Assembly (NCBI RefSeq): GCF_020150815.1
Contig: NZ_CP083723.1
Location: 2,666,001 to 2,730,000 of the forward strand
DNA length: 64,000 nt
DNA from: Haloprofundus salilacus
Lineage (GTDB): Archaea; Halobacteriota; Halobacteria; Halobacteriales; Haloferacaceae
Direction: 5' to 3'
In this document: one piece after another, positions 26,001 through 35,266 of the stretch
Position numbering within the stretch: the stretch's first letter is position 1
How the letters are laid out: each line of letters begins with the position of its first letter
The notes under the pieces: generated by a model
Database searches by the model: none
What the model saw: the letters and a program-made list of their open reading frames with translations, nothing else
What the model was told of the DNA's origin: nothing
Program-made: the position numbers and the translations under genes

Positions 26001-26918
26001 ATGCGTGGATTGGGATTCACCGAGACGCTCTCGAACCTTCCGGACCCGGTCGTCGCCGCGTTCGCGCTCGTCACACAGCTCGGCGACGTGTGGTTTCTCT
26101 TCGCTACGTTCGGTCTCCTGTACCTGCTCGCCGGTGAGCGACTCGCCCGCGACCCGCGCCGGGCCGGGGCGCTGCTGGTGGCGCTCTCTATCGGCGCGTT
26201 AGCGATGACGCTCGCACTGAAGGCGCTGTTCGCGTTCCCACGGCCCCCAGACGCCGGGACGGCGTCTATCCCGCCGTGGCTGCCGCCGGCGCTGGATGCG
26301 GTGTATCTCAACGTCGCCACGGGCAGTGGTTTCGGCTTCCCGAGCGGACACGCCATCGGAACGACCGTCGCCTACGGCAGCGCGGCGGCGGTGCTCGACG
26401 TGTGGAACCGGCGGAAGCGGACGCTCGCGGCGGGGACGTTGGTCGGTCTCGTCTGTCTCGCGCGACTCGTCCTCGGCGTCCACTACCTCGTGGACGTGGC
26501 CGTCGGCGTCGCCGTCGGCGTCGCCTATCTCGCGGTAGCGCTCCGCGTCGCCAACGGCGACCCCGCCCGCGCGTTCGGCGTCGCCGCGGTCGCCGCCGCG
26601 GTCGGACTCGCGGCGGTTGTGTACAGCGGCGTTCCGTCGGAACTCGGACCGGTCGCGACGGCGCTGGGAGCGGCGATAGCCGGTGGCGTCGTGTGGCGGC
26701 GTCTCGACGCCTTCCGAACGACCGTCTCACTTCCCGTCGCCGTCGTCGGCGTCGTCCTCTCTGGGGTACCGTGGGTGGGCGCGTACCTCACGGAACCGGG
26801 ACTAGTCGTCTCGTTCGTCGCGGGGGCGGCGGGCATCTCAGTTCTCGTCGCACTCCCGGCGGTCGTAGCGCGTATCGACAGCGAAAAAAGCGGCGATGGA
26901 ACGTCTGGGACGGCCTGA
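26001..26918 (+). CDS. PAP2-family membrane phosphatase
   Basis: A 305-residue polytopic protein with the three phosphatase motifs: KALFAFPRP (motif C1, Lys and Arg), FPSGHA (C2) and ARLVLGVHYLVD (C3). They span about residues 72-160. The final domain is four to five further helices. Members dephosphorylate lipid phosphates such as undecaprenyl/dolichyl pyrophosphate or phosphatidic-acid-like molecules. The usual Ser of motif C3 is Ala here. It starts 25 bases after the BrkB gene, in the same direction, so both may be cotranscribed. Confidence 0.88.
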   Translation: MRGLGFTETLSNLPDPVVAAFALVTQLGDVWFLFATFGLLYLLAGERLARDPRRAGALLVALSIGALAMTLALKALFAFPRPPDAGTASIPPWLPPALDAVYLNVATGSGFGFPSGHAIGTTVAYGSAAAVLDVWNRRKRTLAAGTLVGLVCLARLVLGVHYLVDVAVGVAVGVAYLAVALRVANGDPARAFGVAAVAAAVGLAAVVYSGVPSELGPVATALGAAIAGGVVWRRLDAFRTTVSLPVAVVGVVLSGVPWVGAYLTEPGLVVSFVAGAAGISVLVALPAVVARIDSEKSGDGTSGTA

Positions 26919-26933
26919 TTCGACCGTCGGCGT

Positions 26934-28304
26934 TCAGAACGTTTCGAGGTAGCGGTCGAGTTCCCACTGGGAGACGTCGATGCGGTACTCGTCGTACTCC
27001 TGTTTCTTCGCCTCGATGAACTTCTCGCAGATGTGGTCGCCGAGCGCGCTCTGGATGACTTCGTTCGCCTCGAGTGCGGCGACGGCCTCGCCGAGGTTCG
27101 ACGGGAGCGTCTCGATGCCGTACTCCTCGCGTTTGACCTCGTCGAACTCGTAGATGTTCTCGCGGACGGGTTCGGGCGCTTCGAGACCCTTCTCGATGCC
27201 GTCGAGACCGGCGTGGATGAGTGCGGCGAACGCGAGGTACGGGTTACACGACGGGTCGGGGAAGCGCGCCTCGATGCGACTCGCCGCCGGGATGCGCGCG
27301 GCCGGCTTGCGGATGAGTGCCGAGCGGTTGCGGTCGGACCACGCCACGTAGACGGGCGCTTCGTAGCCGGGGACGAGGCGCTTGTAGCTGTTGACAGTCG
27401 GGTTGCAGATGGCGGTGATGGCGGGTGCGTGTTCGAGGATACCCTGGAGGAACTGCTTGGCCGTCTCGGAGAGGTTGAACTCGTCGTCGTCGTCGTGGAA
27501 CGCGTTCTCGCCGTCTTCGAACAGCGAGAGGTGGATGTGCATCCCCGAGCCGTTGATTTTCGCGATGGGCTTAGGCATGAACGTCGCGTGGAGGTCGTGT
27601 TCGGCGGCGATGGCGCGAACGACCGTGCGGAACGTTCCGACGTTGTCGGCCGTCGTCAACGCGTCGTCGTACTCGAAGTTGATCTCGTGCTGACCTTCGG
27701 CGACTTCGTGGTGGCTGGCTTCGATCTCGAAGCCCATCGACTCGAGACCGTAGATGATGTCACGACGGACGTCGGAGGCGAGATCTTTCGGCGCGAGGTC
27801 GAAGTAGCCGCCGGCGTCGTTGGTCTTCGTCGTCGCGCGGCCCTCCTCATCCTCCTCGAAGAGGAAGAACTCGGGTTCGGGGGCGGCGTTGATCTCGTAG
27901 CCCATCTCCTCGGCGCGGGCGATGGCCCTTTTGAGGACGTGGCGAGGGTCGCCTTCGAACGGTTCGCCCGTGGAAGTGTTAATGACGTCGCAGATGAGGC
28001 GGGCCGACGCGCCGCCCTCGTGTTGCCGCCACGGCAGAATCGCGAACGTCGTCGGGTCCGGCTTGAGACGCATGTCGGACTCCTGGATGCGGACGAACCC
28101 TTCGATGCTCGACCCGTCGAAGTAGATGCCTTCGGTGAACGCCTTCTCGGCCTGCGTGGCCGGGACGGCGACGTTCTTCACCGTACCGAGAATATCAGTG
28201 AACTGGAGGCGGAGGAAATCGACGTTCTTCGACTCGATTTCGTCGATGACATGCTGTGCCTCGGTGCTCAACCCTCCGTCTGGAGATGCGTTTTCGTCCG
28301 TCAT
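26934..28304 (-). CDS. glnA: glutamine synthetase, type I
   Basis: A 456-residue GlnA that condenses ammonia with glutamate in nitrogen assimilation. The beta-grasp domain has [16 protein letters not shown]. The catalytic domain has metal and substrate motifs such as [11 protein letters not shown] and [12 protein letters not shown], then NRSALIRKP. Length fits the class I-alpha archaeal form. ATG at 28304. A TATA-like TTTATAC is about 32-38 bases upstream on the minus strand. It is divergent from an Lrp/AsnC regulator across 126 bp, an arrangement conserved as HVO_0239/HVO_0240 in Haloferax (from memory). GlnK-type control is expected but not shown here. Confidence 0.97.
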   Translation of the reverse strand: MTDENASPDGGLSTEAQHVIDEIESKNVDFLRLQFTDILGTVKNVAVPATQAEKAFTEGIYFDGSSIEGFVRIQESDMRLKPDPTTFAILPWRQHEGGASARLICDVINTSTGEPFEGDPRHVLKRAIARAEEMGYEINAAPEPEFFLFEEDEEGRATTKTNDAGGYFDLAPKDLASDVRRDIIYGLESMGFEIEASHHEVAEGQHEINFEYDDALTTADNVGTFRTVVRAIAAEHDLHATFMPKPIAKINGSGMHIHLSLFEDGENAFHDDDDEFNLSETAKQFLQGILEHAPAITAICNPTVNSYKRLVPGYEAPVYVAWSDRNRSALIRKPAARIPAASRIEARFPDPSCNPYLAFAALIHAGLDGIEKGLEAPEPVRENIYEFDEVKREEYGIETLPSNLGEAVAALEANEVIQSALGDHICEKFIEAKKQEYDEYRIDVSQWELDRYLETF

Positions 28305-28430
28305 GTTTCTGGACAGGCTATGCGTGTACACCCAGTATAAAGACGTTATCGCTTACCGCAAAACACCCGCCATCGAGCTATAATTGGATATTCGTTAAAT
28401 TCTAATGTCCCCAGTGTGTGCGTGGGTGTA
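28305..28430. promoter_or_regulatory. divergent glnA-lrp promoter region
   Basis: The 126-bp gap contains TTTATAC (minus strand, about 28335-28342) for glnA and GTTAAATTC (about 28394-28402) for lrp, each 27-38 bases before its start codon. Between them, ATAATTGGATATTCG is AT-rich and could bind the Lrp dimer. Shared control of the two genes is inferred from the arrangement. Confidence 0.6.
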
Positions 28431-28889
28431 ATGACGTACGAAAACCTCGACGCAAAACTCATCAATGCACTGCTCGGCGACGGACGCGCGAGCCTCCGCA
28501 GTCTCGCCGAAGAACTCGACGTATCGGTGACGACCATCTCGAATCACCTCCGTGACCTGGAGGCGGAGGGCGTCGTCGAAGGCTACACGCCCGTCGTCAA
28601 CTACGACGCGCTGGGGTACGACGTGACGGCGGTCATCCAGTTGAAAGTCGAAGGGAGCGCGCTCCCCGACATCACCGAGCGCCTGCAGGAACAGAAGCAG
28701 ATGATCTCGGTGTACGAAGTGACGGGCGACTACGACGTCATCGCCATCGGCAAGTTCACCGACACCGACGGCATGAACAGGCAGATCAAGGAGTTGCTCA
28801 CCGACACCGACATCCGCGAGTCGAACACGAGCGTCGTGCTCAACGCCGTCGTCGAGAACCAGCAGTTCGAACTCGACGTCGACGAGTAG
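28431..28889 (+). CDS. lrp: Lrp/AsnC-family transcription regulator
   Basis: A 152-residue regulator. The winged HTH at residues 5-60 reads [20 protein letters not shown] and [17 protein letters not shown]. The RAM (ligand-binding) domain spans 70-145 with [16 protein letters not shown]. Lrp-type proteins form octamers that respond to amino acids, often glutamine. The divergent arrangement suggests it controls glnA and itself. ATG at 28431 is 30 bases after a TTAAAT box. Confidence 0.93.
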   Translation: MTYENLDAKLINALLGDGRASLRSLAEELDVSVTTISNHLRDLEAEGVVEGYTPVVNYDALGYDVTAVIQLKVEGSALPDITERLQEQKQMISVYEVTGDYDVIAIGKFTDTDGMNRQIKELLTDTDIRESNTSVVLNAVVENQQFELDVDE

Positions 28890-29052
28890 GCGCGACTCCT
28901 TCTTCGGCGCAAATACCGCGTACACTACGTCGAGCGTGAGCGACGGGAGACACCCGCGAGTCCGCAGACAGCCTGTGCGAACGCGGCACGCCGAGTGTGT
29001 GGGCGAACTCCGCGAAGAGCTATCTCGTCGCGGCACTAATTCGTATGTTCGT

Positions 29053-29574
29053 ATGACATACGCAGAATCAGCGAGAGAGACGAACACGAGCCGCTTCGAG
29101 CGAATCGTCGGCGAGGTCTGGTCCGGCGACTTCTCAGCGTACAACGATCTGTTCGCCGCCGACGCGGTAGTCCACACCCCGTTCGGCACGTTCGAAGGGC
29201 GCACCGCCTACCGGACGTACCTCGAAGAGAGTCTCGGGGTCGTCCCAGACTTCGAGGCCGACCTCGACGAGGTGTTCGAAGCCGGTGAAACGGTCGCCGG
29301 ACGGTTCACCCAGCGTGGAACGCAGACCGGGGCGGCCGCGAGCGCGGGACTTCCCGCGACCGGTAACTCCTTCGAGCTACCGGGGTCGAACTTCGCCCAG
29401 TTCGAGGACGGTCGGTGCGTCGAGATGTGGACTATCTGGGACCGCATGGAGTTTCTCGACCAGCTCGGGCTCTTTCCCGACTCACCCCGAGCGTTCGCCC
29501 GTCTCCTGGGACTGCGGCTACGCTCTCGTCTCGGGAGTCGACGAAGTGACCGCTCTCGTCACGGAGCCGCGTAA
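29053..29574 (+). CDS. SnoaL-like/NTF2-fold protein
   Basis: A 173-residue protein with the NTF2-like cone: ERIVGEVWSGDFSAYNDLFA and DAVVHTPFGTFEGRTAYRTY at the N-terminus, then ETVAGRFTQRGTQTG, and FAQFEDGRCVEMWTIWDRME. This is the profile of SnoaL-type ester cyclases and related small-molecule enzymes or binding proteins. The tail is Arg-rich. The start codon lies inside a 13-bp palindrome (29050-29062). Function is unknown. Confidence 0.72.
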   Translation: MTYAESARETNTSRFERIVGEVWSGDFSAYNDLFAADAVVHTPFGTFEGRTAYRTYLEESLGVVPDFEADLDEVFEAGETVAGRFTQRGTQTGAAASAGLPATGNSFELPGSNFAQFEDGRCVEMWTIWDRMEFLDQLGLFPDSPRAFARLLGLRLRSRLGSRRSDRSRHGAA

Positions 29575-29676
29575 TCTCGCGACGGACCGCGTTTCGTTCC
29601 CCGAGCCCGTTCCGAGACGGACGCCGTCACCGGGAGGCGCGCGAGTCGATTCTACCAGTTCCTCCTTTTACCCGCT

Positions 29677-29712
29677 CACTAGCGTTCGCTCGTGAAATCT
29701 GGACCAAAAACA
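29677..29712. repeat. dispersed intergenic repeat, partial copy
   Basis: The gap between two convergent genes carries CTAGCGTTCGCTCGTG followed by AAATCTGGACCAAAAAC. The 14-bp AAATCTGGACCAAA is identical to part of the repeat at 13107-13245. It is non-coding. Confidence 0.4.
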
Positions 29713-29720
29713 GCGTGGCC

Positions 29721-30806
29721 CTACTCGAAGTCGTCCTCGAAGACGAAGGTGCCGTTGCGCTGGACGACTTCGCCGTCGACTTCGATGGTCGAGTTCTCGC
29801 TCATGTCGACGATCATGTCGACGTGCTCGGCAGATTCGTTGAGGTCGTTCTCCTCGCCGACACACTCCTCGTAAGCGCTGCCGACGGCCATGTGGACCGA
29901 GTCGCCCATCTTCTCGTCGAACAGCATGTTGTAGGTGAACTGGTCGATGGCGCGGTTCATCCCGATGCCGAGTTCGCCGAGGTAGCGCGACCCCTCGTCG
30001 GTGTCGAGGATGCTCGTCAACAGCTCCTCGTTGCGCTCGGCGCTGTGGGAGACGACTTTGCCCTCTTCGAATTTCAGGCGCGCGCCCTCGATTTCGCGGC
30101 CGTAGCGGTACAGCGGCATGTCGAAGTGGACGTCGCCCTCGACGCTGTCTTTGACGGGTGCAGTAAACACCTCGCCGCCGGGGAGGTTCGCCTCGCCGTA
30201 GTCGTTGATGGTCTCGTTGCCCGCCAGACTCATCGTGAGATCCGTCTCCTCGCCCGAGCGGATGTGCACCTCGTCGGCGTCGTTCATGATGTCGACCATC
30301 TGCTGTTGGAACTCCCGCTGGGCGTCCCAGTCGAGCGTGACGGCGTCCCAGACGAAGTTCTCGTAGCCCTCGGTGCTCATCCCCGCGAGCTGGGCGTGGC
30401 CGGCCGTCGGGTACTGCGTGAGACACCACGTCTTCGAGAGTCGCTCGTGGAGTACCTCCTGTTCGGCCCGCCGGAACGCGGCGTTCGTCTCGGGGTCCAC
30501 GTCGGCTTTCTCGGAGACGTTGCCGCCGCTTCGCGCGACGATGTAGACGTCCATCTCTTCGTAGAGGGCGAGTTTGTGCGCGGGGGTGTCGAAGTCGTCC
30601 TCGCGCGCGCGGATGAACGCGCGCTCGGCGCGGTCGGAGTTCGCGAGGTAGATGGGGTTCGCGCCGCGGTCGCCGATGAGTTCGTGGAGCGCGACGGCGA
30701 GGTCCTCGGCCTCGCTCGGCATGTGGACGACGACGTCGTCGCCTGCCTGGATGTCCGTCGAGTGGTCGACGATGGTCTGTGCGTGTTCGCGGATGCGCGG
30801 GTCCAT
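29721..30806 (-). CDS. M29-family aminopeptidase
   Basis: A 361-residue metallo-aminopeptidase of the thermophilic (AmpS/PepS) M29 family. Metal-site and family motifs include EGARLKFEEGKVVSHSAERN (about 230-250), LGELGIGMNRAI and DEKMGDSVHMAVGSAYEECV with later HVDMIVDM. These enzymes form dimers and trim N-terminal residues from peptides in the cytoplasm. Start ATG is at 30804-30806; upstream in-frame sequence to 30962 lacks protein character. It is divergent from the aldolase gene. Confidence 0.9.
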   Translation of the reverse strand: MDPRIREHAQTIVDHSTDIQAGDDVVVHMPSEAEDLAVALHELIGDRGANPIYLANSDRAERAFIRAREDDFDTPAHKLALYEEMDVYIVARSGGNVSEKADVDPETNAAFRRAEQEVLHERLSKTWCLTQYPTAGHAQLAGMSTEGYENFVWDAVTLDWDAQREFQQQMVDIMNDADEVHIRSGEETDLTMSLAGNETINDYGEANLPGGEVFTAPVKDSVEGDVHFDMPLYRYGREIEGARLKFEEGKVVSHSAERNEELLTSILDTDEGSRYLGELGIGMNRAIDQFTYNMLFDEKMGDSVHMAVGSAYEECVGEENDLNESAEHVDMIVDMSENSTIEVDGEVVQRNGTFVFEDDFE

Positions 30807-31062
30807 GGCTCGGGGGTTCTTCTGGCGGGTGGATACGGTTTTCGGAGTTGTCGCATTGGTTTCGTGATTCTTCTGAAGTGAGTGGGCAATGGAGAGACGA
30901 CACGACGGAACCCAGGAGTGGGAATGCTGATTCCTGCTGCCAGGCGCACCGAGAGACCGCACAGCACCGCACCACGTCCACCCCAGCCGATTCGCTCGTC
31001 GTTTTCACTCCCCCGTTTCCGCCACCACCGACTATTTCTCTGTGCGCGGGTATCGCCGACAC

Positions 31063-32088
31063 GTGATAGACCTCCGCAGCGACACAGTCACGAAGCCGAG
31101 CGAGGAGATGCGCGAGGCTGCCCGCGACGCCGACGTCGGCGACGACGTCTACCGCGACGACCCGACCGTCAACGAACTCGAACGCCGCGCCGCCGACCTC
31201 GTCGACAAGGAGGCGGCCCTGTACGTCCCTTCGGGAACGATGGGCAACCAGATAGCCATCCGCGTCCACACCGAGCGCGGCCAGGAACTGCTCTGCGACG
31301 AGGAGGCCCACGTCGTCAAGTGGGAACTCGGCGGCATCGCTCAGTTGTCACATTTGCAAGTCCGGACCATCGACTGCGGCGAGCGCTGCGTTCCGACGCC
31401 CGAGCAAATCCGCGAGCGCTACGTCGAAGAGGACCTCCACCGACCCGGTACTGGCCTGTTGACGCTCGAAAACACGCACAACAGTCGCGGCGGAGTCGCC
31501 GTTTCCAAAGAGGATATCGACGCTACGGCGGAAGCCGCCCACGACCTCGGTGTGCCGGTCCACCTCGACGGCGCGCGCGTGTTCAACGCCGCCGTCTCCC
31601 TCGACGAGGACCCGACGGCACTCGTCGAAAACGTCGACAGCGTGATGTTCTGTCTCTCGAAGGGACTCGGCGCGCCCGTCGGGTCGATACTCGCCGGCGA
31701 CGAGGAGTACATCGACCGCGCCCGACGAACGAGAAAGCTGCTCGGCGGCGGCATGCGGCAGGCGGGTATCATCGCCGCACCCGGCCTTTTGGCGCTCGAA
31801 AACGTCGATCGCCTCGCCGAGGACCACGAGAACGCCAGAACGCTCGCGTCAGAACTCGATGCCCTCGACGGACTCAGCGCGCCGACGCCCGACTCGAACA
31901 TCGTCGTCGTCGACGTGGGCGGAGCGGGACTCACCGCGAACAAGTTCGTCGACGCTTGCGTCGACGAGGGCGTCGCCTGCGGCGCGTTCGGGGAGACGAC
32001 CGTCCGACTCTGCACGAACTGGGACGTCTCGGCCGCCGACGTGGACGAGGCGGTCGACCGCATCGCCGCAGCGGTCGAGTCGGCGTAA
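31063..32088 (+). CDS. PLP-dependent threonine aldolase/beta-eliminating lyase
   Basis: A 341-residue fold-type I PLP enzyme. It begins VIDLRSDTVTKPSEEMREA, has EAALYVPSGTMGNQIAIRVH (about 50-69), HLDGARVFNA (aspartate contacting PLP, about 165-174) and FCLSKGLGAPVGSILAG with Schiff-base Lys (about 199). It matches low-specificity L-threonine aldolases that split threonine or allo-threonine into glycine and acetaldehyde. Start is GTG 31063. The intergenic region upstream is 256 bp and holds no gene I can support. Confidence 0.93.
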   Translation: MIDLRSDTVTKPSEEMREAARDADVGDDVYRDDPTVNELERRAADLVDKEAALYVPSGTMGNQIAIRVHTERGQELLCDEEAHVVKWELGGIAQLSHLQVRTIDCGERCVPTPEQIRERYVEEDLHRPGTGLLTLENTHNSRGGVAVSKEDIDATAEAAHDLGVPVHLDGARVFNAAVSLDEDPTALVENVDSVMFCLSKGLGAPVGSILAGDEEYIDRARRTRKLLGGGMRQAGIIAAPGLLALENVDRLAEDHENARTLASELDALDGLSAPTPDSNIVVVDVGGAGLTANKFVDACVDEGVACGAFGETTVRLCTNWDVSAADVDEAVDRIAAAVESA

Positions 32089-32114
32089 AATCGGGGGGGA
32101 GAGGCGCTTTCTGT

Positions 32115-34472
32115 TCAGAGTTCGTCGGCGTCCTCGCCCGTATCGTCGGTGACGAAGTGGAAGCACGCCCCACCTTCCGAGCTCTCGCAGACGGTGACCG
32201 ACCAGTCGTGCGCCTCGGCGACGGTCCGGACGATGTAGAGACCGACGCCGATGCCGTCGCCGCCGGTCGAAAAGCCCTGCTCGAAGACGCGTTCGCGGTC
32301 GGCGGCGGCGACGCCGGGACCGTCGTCGGCGACGAAGAAGCCGTCGTTGACGGAGCCGACGGTGACGGAGACCGCCTCCCCGGCGTGTTCGACCGCGTTG
32401 CGAAAGAGGTTCTCGAACAGTTCTCGCAGTCGGCTCTCGTCGGCGTCGACCGGTATCGCCTCGTCGACGCGAAGCGTAGCGTCGGCGGTGTCGACGCCGC
32501 TCCACGCGGTTCGGGCGACGGTGGCGGCGTCGAGCGGCGTGCGTTCTTCGACGGTTCGGCCCGCCCGCGCCAGCGACAGCAGGTCGTCGATGAGATCGTC
32601 CATCCGGCCGAGTGAGCGCTCGACCGCATCGAACGACTCCTCCGAACCGCTCTCGCGCAGAAGCGAGAGGTGGCCGACGGCGACCGACAGCGGATTGCGG
32701 AGGTCGTGCGAGACGATGTGAGCGAACTCCTCTAACTGCTCGTTCTGTCTGGCGAGGCGCTTCTCGCGACGGGTCCGCTCGGTGATGTCGGTGTAGATGG
32801 CGAACCCGGCGACGTTCGTCTCGCCGATAGCGAGCGGAACGACGTGCAGGAGGAACTCGCGCGGCCCATCGCTTGTGAGACGCCGACACTCGCTGCGGAG
32901 GCTCTCGCCGTCCTGAAGCCGCTGGTTGAGCCGCGAGGCGGAGTTACGGTCCCGCTCGTCGTCGGCGACGAGGTACTCGTCGACGTTCTCGCCGACGATG
33001 GCCTCGGCGTCGTAGCCGAACGTCTCCTCGAACGCCGAGTTGACGCGGCGGACGATGGGGTCGCCGTCGACGAACTCGTAGGCGACGGCGGCGTCGGGGA
33101 CGTTCTCGAACAACGCGCTGAACCGGTCCCGCTCGGCGGTGAGTTCCCGCTCTCGCGCGCGAAGCGCCCGTTCGGAGGCGATTCGCGACTGCGTCGTGCG
33201 GACGTACGAGACCAGAATCTCGGCGAACTCCAGGTCCTGTTCGTCGAACGCGCCGGGCGTCGCCGACAGCGCCTGAAACACGCCCGCGTCGCCGATGGGG
33301 ATGCTGAGCGCCGCGCGGTAGCCGTTGTCGACGGGGTCGGCTCGCTCGTCGTCTAACAGGTCTTCGACGAGAAACGACCGGCTTTCGAGCAGCGTTCGAC
33401 CGGTGATACCGTGGTCGGAGGGGATGGAAGCGACGTCCCACGGCGGCGTGCGTTCGGACTCCGCGCGAACGACGAACCGGTCGTTTTCGACCGTTCGGAC
33501 GTAACACGAGTCGAGCGAGAGGACGTTTTCGGCGGTCGCAATCGTGCGTCGATACAGTTCGTCTTCGTCCGCACACCCGACGAGTTCCGTCGTCGCCTCG
33601 TGGAGTCGGGTGATATCTTCACGCCGTTGTCGCAGCGCCTCCTCCGAGCGGATACGCGACAGCGTCTCCGTCGCGTACGTCACCAACAACTCGGCGAGGT
33701 TGAGGTCCGTCTCGTCGAACGCATTGGTCTGTGTCGCGATCGCCTGAAAGACGGCGTCGTCGCCGAGGGCGACGCTGAGGCCCGACCGGTACGTCGGTTC
33801 CGACGGTTCGGCCAGCGGGTGCGACTGCAGGTCGTCGACGATGAACGAGTTGCCGGTCCGGTACGTCTCGCCGGCGATACCCCGCGACAGCGGGAGCACG
33901 TCGACGTGCGCCGACGGCGGCTGTATCGCCTTCGGGACGACGGCGTCGGTGTTGCCGTCGGCGGCAACGCCGGGTTCCGACGGTTCGGTCGGCAAATCGG
34001 GTTCGACGACGCCGACGTAGCAGGTGTCGAACGCTAGAATCCGGCGCGCGATGTCGACTGTCGATTCGTACAGTTCGTTGGCGGTACGGGCGGCGATGAG
34101 CGACGCCGCTCCGTTGTGCAACTGCGCGATTCGGCGACGTTCGCTGCCGCTGTTTCGGCGCATCGCCCACCGAATCTGCGTCGGGAGCGTCGTCGGATCG
34201 GACGCGGAGACGAACGCATCGTATCGGTGGGGGCTGTCGACATTCTCCGGCGGGTCGTCCGTACAGAGCACGGTCGGGACCGAACGCGCAGCGTGTGGGG
34301 AGTCGAACGCGCCGACGAAAACGAGACAGTCGACGTCGGCGAGATTCGCACCGGTGTCGTCGGGGGTAGAGCGTCGAACCGTGAGCGTGTCGTCGGCGTC
34401 GAGAACTGTTTCGATGTCCTCGACGACGGTGTCTCCCACGAGGAGTACCCGAACCGACGAGTTTGGAACCAT
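32115..34472 (-). CDS. sensor histidine kinase with pseudo-receiver, two GAF and one PAS domain
   Basis: A 785-residue soluble kinase. Residues 5-105 resemble a receiver fold (VRVLLVGDTVVEDIETVLDA) without a clear phospho-acceptor Asp. Two GAF domains follow (about 115-285 and 290-440, each with a DTCYV or DSCYV core and GIAGETYRTG / GITGRTLLES). A PAS domain covers about 450-570 and ends DITERTRREK. HisKA has His589 (AHIVSHDLRNPLS). The ATPase domain has NLFRNAVEHAG and FVADDGPGV. The duplicated GAF pair suggests ligand, light or redox sensing. It is convergent with the aldolase gene, 26 bp away. Confidence 0.92.
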   Translation of the reverse strand: MVPNSSVRVLLVGDTVVEDIETVLDADDTLTVRRSTPDDTGANLADVDCLVFVGAFDSPHAARSVPTVLCTDDPPENVDSPHRYDAFVSASDPTTLPTQIRWAMRRNSGSERRRIAQLHNGAASLIAARTANELYESTVDIARRILAFDTCYVGVVEPDLPTEPSEPGVAADGNTDAVVPKAIQPPSAHVDVLPLSRGIAGETYRTGNSFIVDDLQSHPLAEPSEPTYRSGLSVALGDDAVFQAIATQTNAFDETDLNLAELLVTYATETLSRIRSEEALRQRREDITRLHEATTELVGCADEDELYRRTIATAENVLSLDSCYVRTVENDRFVVRAESERTPPWDVASIPSDHGITGRTLLESRSFLVEDLLDDERADPVDNGYRAALSIPIGDAGVFQALSATPGAFDEQDLEFAEILVSYVRTTQSRIASERALRARERELTAERDRFSALFENVPDAAVAYEFVDGDPIVRRVNSAFEETFGYDAEAIVGENVDEYLVADDERDRNSASRLNQRLQDGESLRSECRRLTSDGPREFLLHVVPLAIGETNVAGFAIYTDITERTRREKRLARQNEQLEEFAHIVSHDLRNPLSVAVGHLSLLRESGSEESFDAVERSLGRMDDLIDDLLSLARAGRTVEERTPLDAATVARTAWSGVDTADATLRVDEAIPVDADESRLRELFENLFRNAVEHAGEAVSVTVGSVNDGFFVADDGPGVAAADRERVFEQGFSTGGDGIGVGLYIVRTVAEAHDWSVTVCESSEGGACFHFVTDDTGEDADEL

Positions 34473-34637
34473 ATGAAATCGTATTAGCTGTGCGTGTCTC
34501 AGCACCAATATAACAATTCCGAATAATATCAGGGGTACGAGAAATACTCATAGAAGGGAGCTCGTACAGAGAGAACGACGTTTACAGCCGTTAGAAGGCG
34601 CAAAATCGACAATCAGGCGCGGTGTTTGGCGGGCGGG

Positions 34638-35156
34638 TCACCCCACTGCGACGAACGACGCGTTCAGTCGCCAAATCTCGAAGTTGAGGACGGCCGCGAA
34701 CGACGCCCAAAGGAGATACGGGACGAGAAGCGCCGCCGCGCGGCGGTCGACGCGGGCGAACAGTGCAACGGTGACAGCGAGAGCGACCCAGAGCGCGACG
34801 ATGACGCCGAGCGCGACCAGCGGCATCTGAAGCGTGAAGAACGCGGGCGTCCACGCGAGATTGAGCACGAACTGCCCGGCGAAGGCGGCGTAGGCGGCGC
34901 GGACGTTCGAGGAGCGACGGCGCTCCCACAGCAGCCAGAGGGCGATCCCCTGCAGCGTGAACAGCGCCGTCCAGACGACGGCAAAGGTTACAGAAGGCGG
35001 GTAGAACCACGGTTTTTCGAGCGACGCGAACCACGCCGTGTCCGGGCCGGCGAACAGCGCCGGCGCCGCGCCGACGACGTTGACGAGGACGACGAACCCG
35101 AGCGCCGTGGCGAGCGAGCGTCCGTCCGGAAGCGTTCGGATCTGTGTGCTCTCCAT
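34638..35156 (-). CDS. tspO: TspO/MBR family membrane protein
   Basis: A 172-residue protein with five transmembrane helices. Family signatures are PALFAGPDTAWFASLEKP, PPSVTFAVVWTALFTLQG, LNLAWTPAFFTLQ and LVPYLLWASFAAVLNFEIW. TspO proteins bind porphyrins and sterol-like ligands and act in stress and tetrapyrrole control. Here the WxPxF-type tryptophans are kept. ATG at 35156. It is divergent from alaS with 110 bp between them. Confidence 0.92.
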   Translation of the reverse strand: MESTQIRTLPDGRSLATALGFVVLVNVVGAAPALFAGPDTAWFASLEKPWFYPPSVTFAVVWTALFTLQGIALWLLWERRRSSNVRAAYAAFAGQFVLNLAWTPAFFTLQMPLVALGVIVALWVALAVTVALFARVDRRAAALLVPYLLWASFAAVLNFEIWRLNASFVAVG

Positions 35157-35266
35157 AGTCGCTGTGATGCGCGCCGGAGCCCTAACGTTTCTCCCGACAA
35201 ATCGGCGGCAAGAGACCGCCAGTCGTTCCCGAACCCTTTTAGCCGGTCATGGGCCAAACAGAACCA

